A program made the position numbers and the translations under genes. The notes under the pieces are model-generated. The model saw nothing but the letters and a program-made list of their open reading frames with translations, was not told the origin of the DNA and did no database searches. Source: Mansonella perstans (lineage: Eukaryota > Nematoda > Chromadorea > Rhabditida > Onchocercidae). Taken from it: 64,000 nt of DNA. The DNA is taken from positions 1 to 64,000 of the forward strand of contig JBAMDO010000230.1 of the NCBI GenBank assembly GCA_037074765.1, in the 5' to 3' direction. Positions 24,945 to 36,450 of the stretch are shown one piece after another. Every line of letters starts with the position of its first letter. Within the stretch, counting starts at the first letter, position 1.

Positions 24945-26497
24945 ATGTTGAATTCATTTGTGGCTTTTCTACCATATCTAATCTATTTCATCTGTATTGA
25001 TTCAATCAACGCTGTACATTATAGAGTACGTGAACTTTTACATAATTAAAATGAAATCAAAACTATAAAAAATAAGTGAGAAGAATAAATCAAATTTTTT
25101 TTCGTTGAAGCATAATAAATTACTTACTCAATAGCTTACATTATTTCTTTATAATTTGCATAGCAAAATTTCATTTCTACAAAAAAAAATTCAAAACTAA
25201 GATTAAATTGTAAAATTTTAGCTTGGAAAACGACACACTGTAACTAAAGCCATAGCAGTATTACGTGGTGAAAATGTCCATGGAACTGTTTACTTCTATC
25301 AGGTAATTCATATAATGTTCTTCTCTTTTCTTGATATTTTGTCGAAGTTTCATTTAAATTATGCATTTTATTTCATTTTTTATCCATGACTGTCGCAAAA
25401 CACTTGAAATGAATTTGTAAAATACGCTTAATACGTGCCTACATTAGCAATCAATTTTCGATTTATATTTATTTTGAGATAGACGACACTTAGTACGTCC
25501 TTACGTTAACGATCACTTCACAATTCATTCTTAATTTAAGGTAGATGACATTTAATACATGCTTACATAGCATATACTTTCCGATTTATTTTTCAGCATT
25601 TTTTAAATCGTCATGATTATATTATTTGCTGAATATTTATTTTACTGTTAAAAAGATCCGATGTTCTAAAATGAAATATATTCAATAAAATGTTGATATG
25701 TTATCATTCAATTTCACTTCTAAACAAGTAATGAATTAATTAATTGATAATTCCAAAAAATGTTTCAATTTTGCAGGATAAGGAAACAAAAATCACTGGT
25801 GAAGTAAGAGGTTTAACTCCCGGTTTGCATGGTTTTCATATCCATCAATACGGTGACACAACAGACGGTTGCATGTCAGCTGGTGGACATTTTAATCCTT
25901 TAAATCAAACGCATGGCAGTCCTACCGTTTGTGTTTTATTATATCTAAAAGAAAAGACAAAATTGTGGTAAAGAATAATTTCTGAAAATAGTTATTTTCC
26001 TTCATTTCATTACTTCAGTCTTTTCAAGTCTTATTTTTGAAGAAATATTTAGTTTTAATAGTTTTTCGACAGCATGATTTAACTGATGGAAAACTGGAAA
26101 ATTAAAACTCTATAGGAAAAAGTTAGAATTATATTTGAAAATTAATAATTTTGCCATGAAGTTGCAAATGATTTGATTTTCAGGATTCAGTGAAACACGT
26201 CGGTGATATTGGCAATATTGAAGCTGAAAATGATGGCACTGCTCGCGTTAATATCATTAGTCAAGAAATTATGGTATTTAACAAGTTTGAAAATGTTTGC
26301 TCATAAATATGTTTAATAATTTTTCAAAATTGCAGTTGCATGGTCCACTTTCAATAATTGGACGATCGCTTGTTGTGCATGCCAATCCGGATGATCTCGG
26401 AAAAGGAACTGGTGATAAAAAGGAAGAAAGCTTGAAAACTGGTAATGCTGGTGCACGTGTTGCATGTGGTATTATTGGTATTGCTAAGCTATCTTAA
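24945..26497 (+). CDS. Cu/Zn superoxide dismutase with N-terminal signal (extracellular type)
   Basis: Five exons, all phase 0: 24945-25025, 25222-25302, 25777-25926, 26184-26273 and 26336-26497 (TAA), giving 187 aa. Residues 1-24 are a hydrophobic signal peptide, so the product is secreted or surface-associated, as known for filarial extracellular SODs. It dismutates superoxide to oxygen and hydrogen peroxide. Copper ligands are His75, His77, His92 and His149. Zinc ligands are His92, His100, His109 and Asp112. The structural disulfide pair is Cys86 and Cys178, and the active-site arginine is Arg175. The GFHIHQYGD and [15 protein letters not shown] signatures are present. The model is complete with no disablement. 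Introns are short, and intron 2 holds a degenerate tandem repeat. A decayed copy of the last exon follows directly. In parasitic worms such enzymes are thought to counter host oxidative bursts; that role is inferred here. Confidence 0.95.
25429..25600. repeat. Tandem repeat (~3 units, 58-64 bp) in SOD intron 2
   Basis: The sequence TTAATACGTGCCTACATTAG..CAATTTTCGATTTAT..GAGATAGACGACA recurs as TTAGTACGTCCTTACGTTAA.. and TTAATACATGCTTACATAGC.., with substitutions. It is non-coding. Confidence 0.75.
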
Positions 26498-26529
26498 ATC
26501 AGTATTTTTAAATGGTGTAATTTTAGTTG

Positions 26530-26690
26530 TCAGTTCAGTTTCAATAATTGGGGTTCACTTATTTCAATAATTGGTGTTCACTTGTTGTGCATTCTAACCG
26601 GATAATTTTGGAAAAGATGCTAAGCTTGGCTTACATGTTGCATACAGTATTGTTGGCATTGCTAGGCCATTTAAAATCATTAATTTTAAA
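26530..26690 (+). pseudogene. Decayed duplicate of the SOD last exon
   Basis: Starting about 35 bp after the SOD stop codon, the sequence retraces the last exon. It has TTTCAATAATTGG, then CACTTGTTGTGCATTCTAAC, CGGATAATTTTGGAAAAG, and, after a deletion of the middle part, GTTGCATACAGTATTGTTGGCATTGCTA followed by a copy of the post-stop bases TTTTAAATG. The TTTCAATAATTGG(GT)TTCACTT piece is itself doubled. It lacks the KEESLKTGN part and the reading frame. It is an exon-sized tandem duplication that has decayed. Confidence 0.8.
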
Positions 26691-28164
26691 TGTGAATTGA
26701 TAAGTTCAATGATAAGCTTTCCTTCATCTGATTTCTTATTCAGCGGTATCACTACTCTGTCAACTCTATGTATTTCTTAGCCGTAATAATACGATCACAT
26801 TCACTCGCTATTAAATTTAATCCAGTCAAAAACTATTCATCTTTCATAGATATTTCTACATTTGGTTGAAATTAGCTAAAATGGAGTTCATTGTAATCAA
26901 AACCATCATGGGGCGATTGTCAATGGTGAATCCTTTCAAAACTTAATTTTATAACATAATATATTTTTTATTATTAACCTGGAACTTTGCATACTTTTCG
27001 TGTTTTGCACGCTACTCATTCATATGACCATAGATGCTTGGATAGAATTATATTTATATTCGAGATATACATGACTTATATTTGTGTTCGAAATATAAAT
27101 GATGCGATCGAAATGTCTTCTAGACAAATTGTCAAGTTTTGATGCGATAAAGTTTTTGATCATGAAGTTAACTTTTGAAAGATATCGTTCAATTTTGGGC
27201 TTGCATGATCAATGCAATGTGAATAAAGCGAAATGCGCTGAGATCGGCTATGTGAATGTTAAGTCACGATATTCCATGTGCAATTACAACGAAACGGGTT
27301 TTAGTCGTACACTATCCACTGCGTCAGACAGAGTTTTGACATTCCAACATGCAATTGTTAATCTGCAAGCATCTTTTGGGGCAAGTATTTGCTTTAGATT
27401 TATTTTTGATTTTTTTTCGATTAAAAAAAGATTTTCTTGATGTGATAAAAAAAAATGAAATGAATAATGTATAAGCAATCGATAACAATGATAAGGATTA
27501 AATTTTCAGGATAAAACAAAGAAAAATAAAAGTTTGATTAGCAGATAATACAAAAAATCTGCAATAATATAAATGGCAAAGTATTTCAATTTGAAATGTA
27601 TCTTTCAGTTATTTCATGATTCTTGTGCAATTTCAAAATTGAATTACGAATGAAATTTTTATTGCATGAAAAACAGGTGAATAGAGACTTCCTTTATGAG
27701 TTATCGTGTGTGATTGCAAATATTGTTTTGTCCGGAAATTTCCCTCCAGTTTGTCGCATTTGAATGGCTTTTCCCGGCATGAATTCTCATACTGTGTCGG
27801 AAAAACCGGAGCAAATTCCTATTTCGATAATTGAATTGAATAGTTTATGAAACTTGTTCTAGGTGGCATGTCAATATTTTTTCTCAGTGCAAATTATCAT
27901 GACTGCAGTAGTCCACATAGCAACCCGTTGTCTTTTATAAATTTTCTTCGTTAGTCTTCCTTAACTATCTTATAATCATCATGCTTCCGATAACAGACAG
28001 AGCACTCATTGTAAGATTTAAATTCATACTCCCAACCTAATATGTGCGTCTTTATTGTTATACTTATAAAAGTGCAATCAGTCCAAGCATTTTCCAATCT
28101 TGAGATTATATATAAATTTTTTTGCGCTTGCTTATAAATATTTTAATAAAAAAAATGGAATCCG
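26691..28164. other. Intergenic region, mostly featureless
   Basis: Apart from the LINE endonuclease scrap at 27150-27400 I see no gene, RNA gene or clear repeat in this stretch. Confidence 0.55.
27150..27400 (-). mobile_element. LINE endonuclease (APE-type) N-terminal fragment
   Basis: The minus strand reads ACRLTIACWNVKTLSD and, after a frameshift, a stretch ending LNIHIADLSAFRF. This corresponds to the conserved start of LINE apurinic endonuclease domains (TWNVRTL ... DIAALSETRF), in which the catalytic Glu appears replaced. Stops interrupt it and no downstream RT was found nearby. It may derive from the same family as the RT remnant at 13830-15640. Confidence 0.55.
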
Positions 28165-28285
28165 CCCTTAAGTCCCACTTTCTTCCAGTTCCTTCCACTT
28201 GAGTTCCACTTTCTTCCAGTTCCTTCCACTTGAGTTCCACTTTCTTCCAGTTCCTTCCACTTGGGTTCCACTTTCTTTCAGTTCC
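28165..28285. repeat. Minisatellite, ~32-bp unit, about 3.5 copies
   Basis: The unit (G)AGTTCCACTTTCTTCCAGTTCCTTCCACTT is repeated head to tail with few changes. The last unit is degenerate (TTTCTTTCAG). A minus-strand frame crosses it and translates as a simple repeat with WK and E residues, but there is no evidence that it is expressed. Confidence 0.9.
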
Positions 28286-28469
28286 ACTTTCCATGCACCG
28301 GCAATCCATCACCCCGACGCAGTTATCCTTCGATTTAGCTACAATCTTGATAAGTAACACTTTTCAGCCTCTTACACTATTCAAGAATCCAATGGCCGCC
28401 GAATAGACTCCACCCCAATCAGTAACCTGTTTCAAAACTACTGATTCAATGAAATATTGTTTTATTTTT

Positions 28470-30072
28470 GTCGATTTTTCTTTTTTGTTTTCACAACATA
28501 ATTTTGTTGTACCACAAGCTAGAAAAATGTCAGCTAGTCTGATAAAAAATGCAGGCCCGACAAAATTCCAGTCAGACCTTGTTATTAATCAAATTTTATT
28601 CAATTCACTTCAAACAGTAAAATAATTTGTGTTCATTTCATCGGTTTTAGAAATTTTTTTTGAATTTCTATGTGCATGTAAATATTCCTGTAGTATATAT
28701 CATCCAAACGTTCTGAAAATGTTACAATGCAAAATTATTGCGATTTTACCGGTCCCTGTGATGACAAATGACAATTTTCCCGATTCATGGCAACGGTTTC
28801 GGCTCAAATTGTAACGCTTTGTTAGTGCTTTCAATTTGTTGTAGCAACAGTAGCTATAATCACAATCCTCATTAACATTAATTAAAAATAACAGTTATAA
28901 TAATATGAATAATAGCAATAGCAGTAACAATGATAAGTAAGTAGAAGTAATATTAACTAAGGATGACTCTGAGAGCTTTTCAACAATTAGCTTATGAAAG
29001 CAAGACAGCAATCTAGCAAATTCACCAAATTATCAATCATTGCAACATATCAATAGCTGTCATGTTTGGCGTGTAAAACTTATCTTTCTGTAATTTTCTT
29101 ACTATTTCTTGAACTCTTACAAAAAAACCAGATGCGATTTCGAAAGTTGAAATCTAAAAAAAGACCTAATGACGTCCGCACAAATAGGACACAGCTATCC
29201 CTCATTTAGTCGCAACATCGTAGTTTTCAAACATTTTGACAGAAATATGTGGTTGTTTATGAAATCTTCGCAAAGCAAAAAATAGCTGGTTGGATGAAAT
29301 CTAGTTTTATTGTTGTGGCTTACATCAAATTCCTTTTATTTATTTGCATTAATCCATTTTTGTCAATGCCTGCAAAATAAGAAAAATAAATTGATTTCAG
29401 AACAAAAGATAAAAAAGGGAATAATTAAGCGGAAACTTTCCTTATAACGCAAGGTTATTATTATAACGAAAGCTACTGTTAACATCCATAAATTTTCAAT
29501 CAAGCAATAATAATTTTTCGAACCCTTTTTACACTATTGAATAAAAGTGAATGAAAATGATCTTGCATGCTGTGGAATTGGTTTGAACGATAAATACGAA
29601 ACATTGAAAAGTATATATCATTTAGTATTCTCTATCCGCAATGCTCATTGTTGCCTCATTTATAATCTAATCTGTGGAAAATAAACATTTTGTATTTATA
29701 AACATTGTATTGTAATTGAAAATTTGTTTTAAAATTCAAAACTAAAAGGAATTCGTGATGTTTTAAGTATAAAATTGAGAATTTAAAATATCAATGAGTA
29801 AAAATCGTTACAAAGATATTTTTTTGACACAATCATTAAACATAGTTTAGTTTAATGATTGTGTCAAAAAAAATCAATAAATCAATAAACTATGTTTAAC
29901 GTTAAAGTTAATGATTTTTGTTTTTTATATTTTTTTTTAAAGTTAATGATTTTTTTTTTTAATATTTTTTTTTCTATATAGATGAACACACAGTTCATCT
30001 ACATAGAAAGTCATCAGTTCATCTGTATTAAGTATCATTGTCTCTGATCAAAATCCTTATATTATTCATATC
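28470..30072. repeat. Copy 2 of the ~1.6 kb direct repeat
   Basis: Same orientation as copy 1, about 28.5 kb apart and nearly identical. The homology ends at about 30072 within AT-rich DNA. It differs from copy 1 most strikingly at 29845-29872, where a perfect hairpin replaces about 20 bp. No coding gene is recognised inside. Confidence 0.9.
29818..29873. repeat. Perfect ~24-bp stem hairpin unique to repeat copy 2
   Basis: TTTTTTTGACACAATCATTAAAC is followed by a short ATAGTTTA spacer and then its exact reverse complement GTTTAATGATTGTGTC plus an A-run. Copy 1 (about 1350-1390) has only the left arm, followed by unrelated sequence, so the right arm was created after duplication. Confidence 0.85.
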
Positions 30073-30299
30073 TATTTTTTCATTCTTCTTTTTATTTCAT
30101 TGCTTTTGCAGCTGCTTTTAATCATCTTTATTGATATCCTTTCTCGTCTATTATTTGTATAATTTTCAAATTATGTGTGGTTCATTGCTTGCATCTCTGC
30201 AATAAATAATGCATAAGTTTCTGAACGAAAAGTAACAAAAATTAATTAACAAACCTACATTTGCAACTGCGCTAATACGAAGTACACAAATATACGCAA

Positions 30300-30332
30300 G
30301 TACACACACGCACACATACACACACACACACA
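30300..30332. repeat. Imperfect (CA)n run
   Basis: Alternating CA dinucleotides with CG and TA interruptions, about 16 units. Confidence 0.8.
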
Positions 30333-30499
30333 TATATGAATTGAATTCATTTTATAATTAAAAGTTTCGGTCGTTTTCCATGTGTTTCAATTTTGTCAAA
30401 TGGCACAATGAAATATGACAGTAAACCATGTCAGCCATATCAATCTTCTTTAGCAGCTGTCCCGTTCCTTTTCGTCCTATCATCCCACTGACTTTTTTT

Positions 30500-31770
30500 C
30501 TTCTACAGTAACATCGACATGCGCACACAACAAAAAATACAGGTACGATTTTAGACAATTGATAGATATTTGGACAAAGATTTTTTATTCATTTTGGCCA
30601 TCATTTTCCTTCGTACAGTTTTATCGATTTTTATTTCCTTTTTGACTTTTTTGAAAATAATATACCATAAAAAATGGTGTGATGGAGCTGAATGAATAGA
30701 TATTAAATCGCCATCAGGTAAGGTCGTTAATGCACTTGCTGCTTATCAGGCATTTATAACCAATCCCTTACCACCAAAATTTTGAATGGTACAATGATTC
30801 AGCCAATAGTCTCTCTAGAAAAGATCATGGTATGCTATTCCTTCGAGGATAGATATGAAAGTCTCATATCTATCCCCGAATTCATCGAAATGAGTGAATT
30901 TATTTATAAATTCTATATCAAAATAGAATACAACTATTAATTGAGCTTTTCTTCAATTTTAACAATTTTCAACCATTTGGGCATACAATTATTTTACAAG
31001 TTCTTAAGATATTAGGGGTTAATATATAGTGAGGTACAACAATCAAAAAATGATTAAAATTACTAAATATCCATTGCACTCGAGTGACTGCTAACCATAA
31101 TTCAGACCATACACGAAAATCGGATATCTGTTACTTTCAGCTCATCCTTCATGGGTGTCAACTTTCCAATATCAACAATGAAGAAGATATTGAAAGAATT
31201 ATTAGTGAATTAAGAGATAAAAATTGTGAATTTATACTTTGACAACGGTACCAACTAATAAAACAGGTATTGACAGAGCGCACTGTAAATGCATTCAAAT
31301 GGTTCCATTATACTTTTTTATTTTTTTGCTTAGAACAGTTTATTTTTTGTATTTAACAGGCGACGGACAAAAATGAATTAAAGCAATGAGTAAAAAGTAA
31401 TTGACGTAAATCATAAAAATAAAACTAGATTTGAAATATCCAGTTATTTCCTTGCAAAGATTTTATCAGCAATCATTTTAATAAATCAAAATTTTTTTAG
31501 ACTTCTTTTTCAATATATAATAAATGACCACTTATTTCAGTTGAAAAGGAAATTTGGTTAATAGTTGTATTCTATTTTGCTATAGAAATTTCTTTCTTGA
31601 ATAACGCAGTATTCATAAATAAATTCACTCATTTCGATGAATTCGAGGATAGATATGAGACTAGTTCGATAAAATTGTATGAAGGAAAATGATGGCCAAA
31701 ACGGATTAGAAATCTTTGTCCAAGTATTTGCTAATTATGCATGTCGATGTTACTTTAGAATAGCATTGAT
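30500..31770. repeat. Large imperfect inverted repeat (foldback) with ~1.2 kb span
   Basis: The left arm at about 30505-30630 (GTAACATCGACATGC .. TTGGACAAAGAT .. TTTTGGCCATCATTTTCCTTC) pairs with the right arm at about 31660-31760. A second, inner arm pair is 30863-30930 with about 31570-31665 (GAATTCATCGAAATGAGTGAA, AAAATAGAATACAACTATTAA). The left side carries an extra 210-230 bp (about 30635-30862) absent from the right. At 30848-30878 a smaller hairpin (GGATAGATATGA / TCATATCTATCC) sits at that junction. No transposase is visible. A foldback-type element or a large inverted duplication would both fit. Confidence 0.75.
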
Positions 31771-32529
31771 ATAATGCGGAAAATAGAACATATGACATGA
31801 TTTGCATATATGCATATTTTTAAATTCAATAAACTGAAGTATTTATATCAAAATGTTTTTCATTTGAAGTTTGGAAAATTTTTCAAGCTTTTCAAATTTG
31901 AAGCTTTTGAAATTTGTTTTATGAATTATTTCTACTCGAGCATTCAATAATGATTAGTTATAATTTCAATTTTTAAAAGTATTATTAAAATAATTATAAA
32001 AATTATAATCAACTTTTATTAGTTTAATAAAAACAAAATTTTGAATATTTTAATGAAAATTCCAGCCATTGATAAATTAAATTGGCGTTAGAAAGAATTG
32101 TAGAGAGTTAAACAATTTATAATAAATATATTAATTTGGTAAAAAAGTTTAATTTTGAAGATTTTTTCTTCTAAAAAAATGCAAGCCAATGAAAAATAAA
32201 AAAAAATAAAATAAGCTGAAAGAATTAATAAAAATAATTTAAAAGTCGAAAAAATTTATTTCATTGCGTAACGAACTAATTTTTTTTTCGTTATTGATTT
32301 TTTAGCGCATGAAAATAAATTTGAAGATATAATACAAGTAGTTTTAACAAAATTTTACTAAAATTTTATCCAAAATATTCTCTACAAGCTACTTTTGTCA
32401 TTCAAAAGAATATCAGAATTGAATAAAAAGCAATAGTTAAATTTGAATTCAATGCGATATAATTACATTTCGAATTTTCCAATGATATAAAAAAATTGGA
32501 CAAAAAAAATGATTTCTAAAGAAATGAAT

Positions 32530-33080
32530 AATCACTTCATAAAGTAATTTACTTCTTGAAGTTCTAAAGAGTTTTGGAATTATAATTACCTCATAAAATT
32601 TATATAGAATCACAATTACTTCATAAAATTCACACAGATTTATAATTAATTACTTCATAAAGTTCATATAGAATTATAAGTACTTCGCAAAATTCATAGA
32701 GAGCGTCCAAAAAAGTATGTCAAATCCGTTCATTCATATTTTGACGTTTATAAAATATCCTTTTCTAATATCTATTTGACGTTTATAACATATCCTATTC
32801 TAATATCTATCTCCTAATAAATTTTTAATTGAATTTTAGTAATTAATATAACTATTTCATTATTCATTATCAGAATAAATTTTGATTAAAAGATTTTTAA
32901 TTCAGCACAAATATTAATTTTACACTTAATCATAACTTTTAATCAATTCCAGTAATTAATATAATTATTTCATCTCTCTTCATTTACCAAATTAAATTTC
33001 AATTAGAAATTTTGATTAAACTAAATTTTAATTATTTTTATACGGCACAAATACTTAATTTTCACATTTATTCATAACTG
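32530..33080. repeat. Three successive tandem arrays in AT-rich DNA
   Basis: At 32534-32702, about four units of roughly 45 bp share ATTACTTCATAAA(A/G)TTCATATAGAATTATAA. At about 32736-32812 there are two 40-bp units of TTTGACGTTTATAA.ATATCC..TTCTAATATCTAT. At about 32815-33080 there are two units of 120-135 bp (AGTAATTAATATAA(C/T)TATTTCAT .. GATTAAA.. GCACAAATA). All are diverged and non-coding. Confidence 0.7.
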
Positions 33081-34639
33081 ATTAAATTTTAGATATACTT
33101 CAACTAGTGCACCGATGATGGCAAATAATACTTGACATATCATTTTTCCCGGAAGAATTCATTACACAATTGCTGGATGATTTTCATGGACATGATGATG
33201 CAGTTGATGATCAATCATTCAATCCACCAACGCCAAATCTCATTAACACCATACATTCACATGGTGATGTACCACAAACACCTCTTTTAGCAATTTTAGC
33301 AATAGCTGATAAACTTTCCTACGATTTTCTATTCCAATGCAATCATCATTCTCTCATTTCCTTTTTCTTTTCTCATGCATATATTTAAATTCGTTACTAG
33401 AATTTAAAATAATTAAATTCATCAAAAGTATATACAGTACAGGAAGTTAGAAAAAAGATGAAACAAACAGGAAAAGAAAAAAGCAACTGTACGAAGCATT
33501 AATCCGGTATATAGATTTTTATTGAAATTGAAAGCTAAAAGTTCAAAAATTAAAATAGCCAATATTCCATGTAAAGCTGCTATGTATTCTTCTACCGAAA
33601 AGATTTCAAAATTAAAATATCCAATCAGGAAAATAATTAACGTAAACACTAAAGAAAAATTACCAATGAATACCTGAGATATTTAAAAAATTTTGATATG
33701 CCTATCGCGAACTATCATATCGCGAAACTGCCAATGAAACCAATAAATCAAATTATAAATGAATGTTAATGACATTATGAATCATTTAACTAATTTTGCA
33801 TTCTTTGGATTTATTTCCCATGTTTTTTCTGTTTTATCTGAATTCACATCTTTGTATGCATGTCTTAAAGGAAATGTCTTTACTAGCAATTGCTTAAAAT
33901 ATCTATCTAAATACACATTTTTGTATAAATTCCCATCCTAATCTCCTCGTTTAAACTTGTTACAAGGCTTACACTGTAATTACATCGTACAGTTTCCGGT
34001 GTATGTAAGCGAATGCCTGAGAATAGTTATCGTAAACCACTCCCACTTTTTAATACATATAAACCCGATTGTATTAAACCGAGTAATGATTAATTAGTTG
34101 AAATCATCAGCTGATATTATAATTCACTTGTCCACTATTTTCATCACATGTTACATACGAAAATAATAAAATTTCAATATGCCTAATTTAGAAGAAAACA
34201 TACAGGCATACATATGCACACAAACACACAGAAGTAAAATGTTGAAAATCATGCTAAGGAATGAATATAGACCCGAAATGAAAGATTCGATGAAATTATT
34301 TAGCATATGTAAATCAATAAGAGATGAAGCAATTTTTATCACTTCAATTACAAAGTTTTGCAAGCACTAAAGCGAAATGATATGAAATTGTAAAAAAAAT
34401 GTTACGATTGCTTTGCATGAATTATTTTAAAAGAAACTGTATTGTGCATTGTTAGCATTGATGCATTGACGACAATGCATTGATATATTGATAACAATGC
34501 AATACAGCAACCGAAACTGAATGATTCGGCATAAAAATCAAAAGTTGATCCTTATTGTTACATTGTTCACGTGGACATAGATCACTCCTATTTGGGTATG
34601 TATTTATAGACATAGTCCTCAACATACCTTACAGAAGTG
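33081..34639. other. Intergenic, no supported gene
   Basis: A frame at about 33145-33388 is more amino-acid balanced than its surroundings (EEFITQLLDDFHGHDD, PPTPNL), but it has no good acceptor, no ATG near its start and no recognised family. Nothing else stands out apart from a short GACAATGCATTGATATATTGATAACAATGC local repeat near 34470-34500. Confidence 0.5.
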
Positions 34640-34725
34640 ATTCAGTAGTGTCTGTAAAACTTTGTCCTCCTCTAGTTTCATTCAGTAAGGTTCATTTCAT
34701 TCAATTCAGTAATTTTCATTTCATT
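34640..34725 (+). repeat. Dispersed repeat, left part of copy C/D
   Basis: It matches the reverse complement of about 23895-23860: TTCAGTAGTGTCTGT, CTTTGTCC, then TTTCATTCAGTAAG.TTCATTTCATTCA. Similarity then stops and resumes only at 35770, on the far side of the zinc-finger frame. Confidence 0.6.
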
Positions 34726-35173
34726 CAAAGCCTACAAATAAGCACTCTTTTTTACAACAAAATTATCTTTCTATCAGATTTCTTAATTATGCAAATTGCT
34801 TCTCATTTTACTGGAGAAAATTCTCCATTTTTCAGAATTGGCAAAGGAATTGTCTCATCGATATGTATTTCGTTTATATCCTTTTCTTCGTTCTCCAACT
34901 TAACAACATTCGAACTACCGTAAGTTCATTTGATGAAAAAATATATATATATTAAATACAACATACTACTGCGATATTTCGAAATTTTGAAATTTCGATT
35001 AAGTGCGAGATAGATAATTCCTATCACTTGAGGAATCACGACCGGGACAAATAGAGCCTTGGATTTATCAGTGCCAAAAGAACAAACAGAGCCGTTGATT
35101 TATCAGTGCCAAAAGAACAGATTGGACCACTGAACTCACCAGTACTGGAACAAATAATAAAAATGCGACGAGG

Positions 35174-35506
35174 ATGAAAGAATTAAGCGAAGGAAAGAGC
35201 GCCAAACAAAAAGGTACGAGGAAAAAACTGTGTAAGGTGTGCAAAAAGGAAGTAACAAATTTGAACATCCATGAGAGAATTCATACCGGGGAGAGACTTT
35301 ACCCTTGTTTGATATGCAACAAAAGTTTTTTGTGGTCACATCATTTGAAAAACCATAAGATAATTCATACCGAGGAGAAGCCTTACTCTTGTCTGACATG
35401 TAATAGAAGTTTTAATCGTCTAAGCAGTGCGGAACGTCATAACAGAATTCATACCGGGGAGAAGCCTTCACGTCATAAGAGAACTCACACCAATGAGAAG
35501 CCATAA
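35174..35506 (+). pseudogene. C2H2 zinc-finger gene, truncated (intronless)
   Basis: The frame has two perfect C-x2-C-x12-H-x3-H fingers, starting CLICNKSF and CLTCNRSF, joined by H-x-GE(K/R)P-type linkers. A degenerate finger precedes them (CKVCKKEV..HERIH). After the third linker the next finger is missing its cysteine half (KPSRHKRTH), and a stop follows at 35504-35506. In the same frame after the stop, another finger begins with its second cysteine replaced (LCITYNRNF). Upstream at about 35055-35130 a 40-bp unit containing TTTATCAGTGCCAAAAGAAC is doubled and shifts the frame. The lack of introns, the deletion and the stop suggest a dead retrocopy or decayed paralogue. DNA binding is the family role. 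Confidence 0.65.
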
Positions 35507-35769
35507 CTTTGCATCACATACAACAGAAATTTCCGGGCAAAACAACATTTGCGTAGGCCTCTTTTCCATTGTTCTGTATTGCACAATTATTTCCTTTCTA
35601 ATTCAACTTTGAAATCGCATAAGAAGAAACATGAAACAACTGAAAGGCACATTTCGAACTGAAACACTTTGCCATTTGCTTGTTGTTGATTTCTTGTTGA
35701 TTTTTTGTATTTTCAATCAGTTCAGTTTTAATTCACTTATTTCTTACTTTATTTTTAACAGTCTATTCA

Positions 35770-35990
35770 TGCTGTTATCCTTATCGCTTGTTTATAAGTT
35801 TACCTTTTTTTCTCTTATCCACGTATTTTGTCACATATTGATATTGCTGTCTTTCTTCTTGTTTCTTTCATTTTTATTTAAAGAAAAATTCATGAAGAAT
35901 TTCGTTAATATTAAATAAATGCATTAATGGAAACATGATAATTTGCATGCAATACACAAAGGAATTGCAAAATCAAATTGATAAATTCAA
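35770..35990 (+). repeat. Dispersed repeat, right part of copy C/D
   Basis: It matches the reverse complement of about 23790-23620: ACGTATTTTGTCAC, TTTCTTCTTGTTTC, ATTCATGAAGAATTT, AAATGCATTAATGGAA, GATAATTTGCATGCAATA and TTGCAAAATCAA. Orientation is opposite to copy A. Confidence 0.7.
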
Positions 35991-36450
35991 TTTTTCGAAA
36001 CAACTGAAAGGCATATTTCAAACCGAAAAATGGCTCGTTCGATACGTCTGGCGAATTGATTAACATTTCAGTCATTTTGAAGGGAATGGTAGCGTATCAG
36101 AATATAACTTTACTGACGAATAGCAATTGTAATTTTATAGTCATTTTTACTTGCGTCATGATGACATTTTCATCGTTAAAATATTTTATTAATGCACGAA
36201 TGAATGTTCATTCATTCGTTCATTTTTTAGCAATATGCCAAATACAATTTTCAACAACTCTGATATTGTTTTACCGGGCCATGATTAATGTAGAGTAGGG
36301 TAATAAGTTTCATGATATGGTCTTGTCCTTTTTGATTTTAATTAAACTGATGTTAATTTTAACCGCTTTTGATTATAATTTGAAGAATTTCCGAATGTTT
36401 TTAGCAACTTTGTTTGAATAGAAGTAATTGTTACAAGTTACCATTTCTTG

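Noticed and set aside
28165..28285. Short regular repeats that might suggest a CRISPR array
   Set aside because: The units are head-to-tail without unique spacers and the genome is eukaryotic; it is an ordinary minisatellite.
31142..31222. Exon-like frame inside the inverted repeat (LILHGCQLSNINNEEDIER)
   Set aside because: It is short, unlinked to any gene, stops soon and lies within repeat DNA.
33145..33388. Frame with EEFITQLLDDFHGHDD and PPTPNL
   Set aside because: There is no ATG or good acceptor at the start, no recognised domain and no neighbouring exons.
34555..34923. 122-residue plus-strand frame
   Set aside because: It crosses the dispersed repeat, has Ser/Phe-rich composition and shows no recognisable domain.
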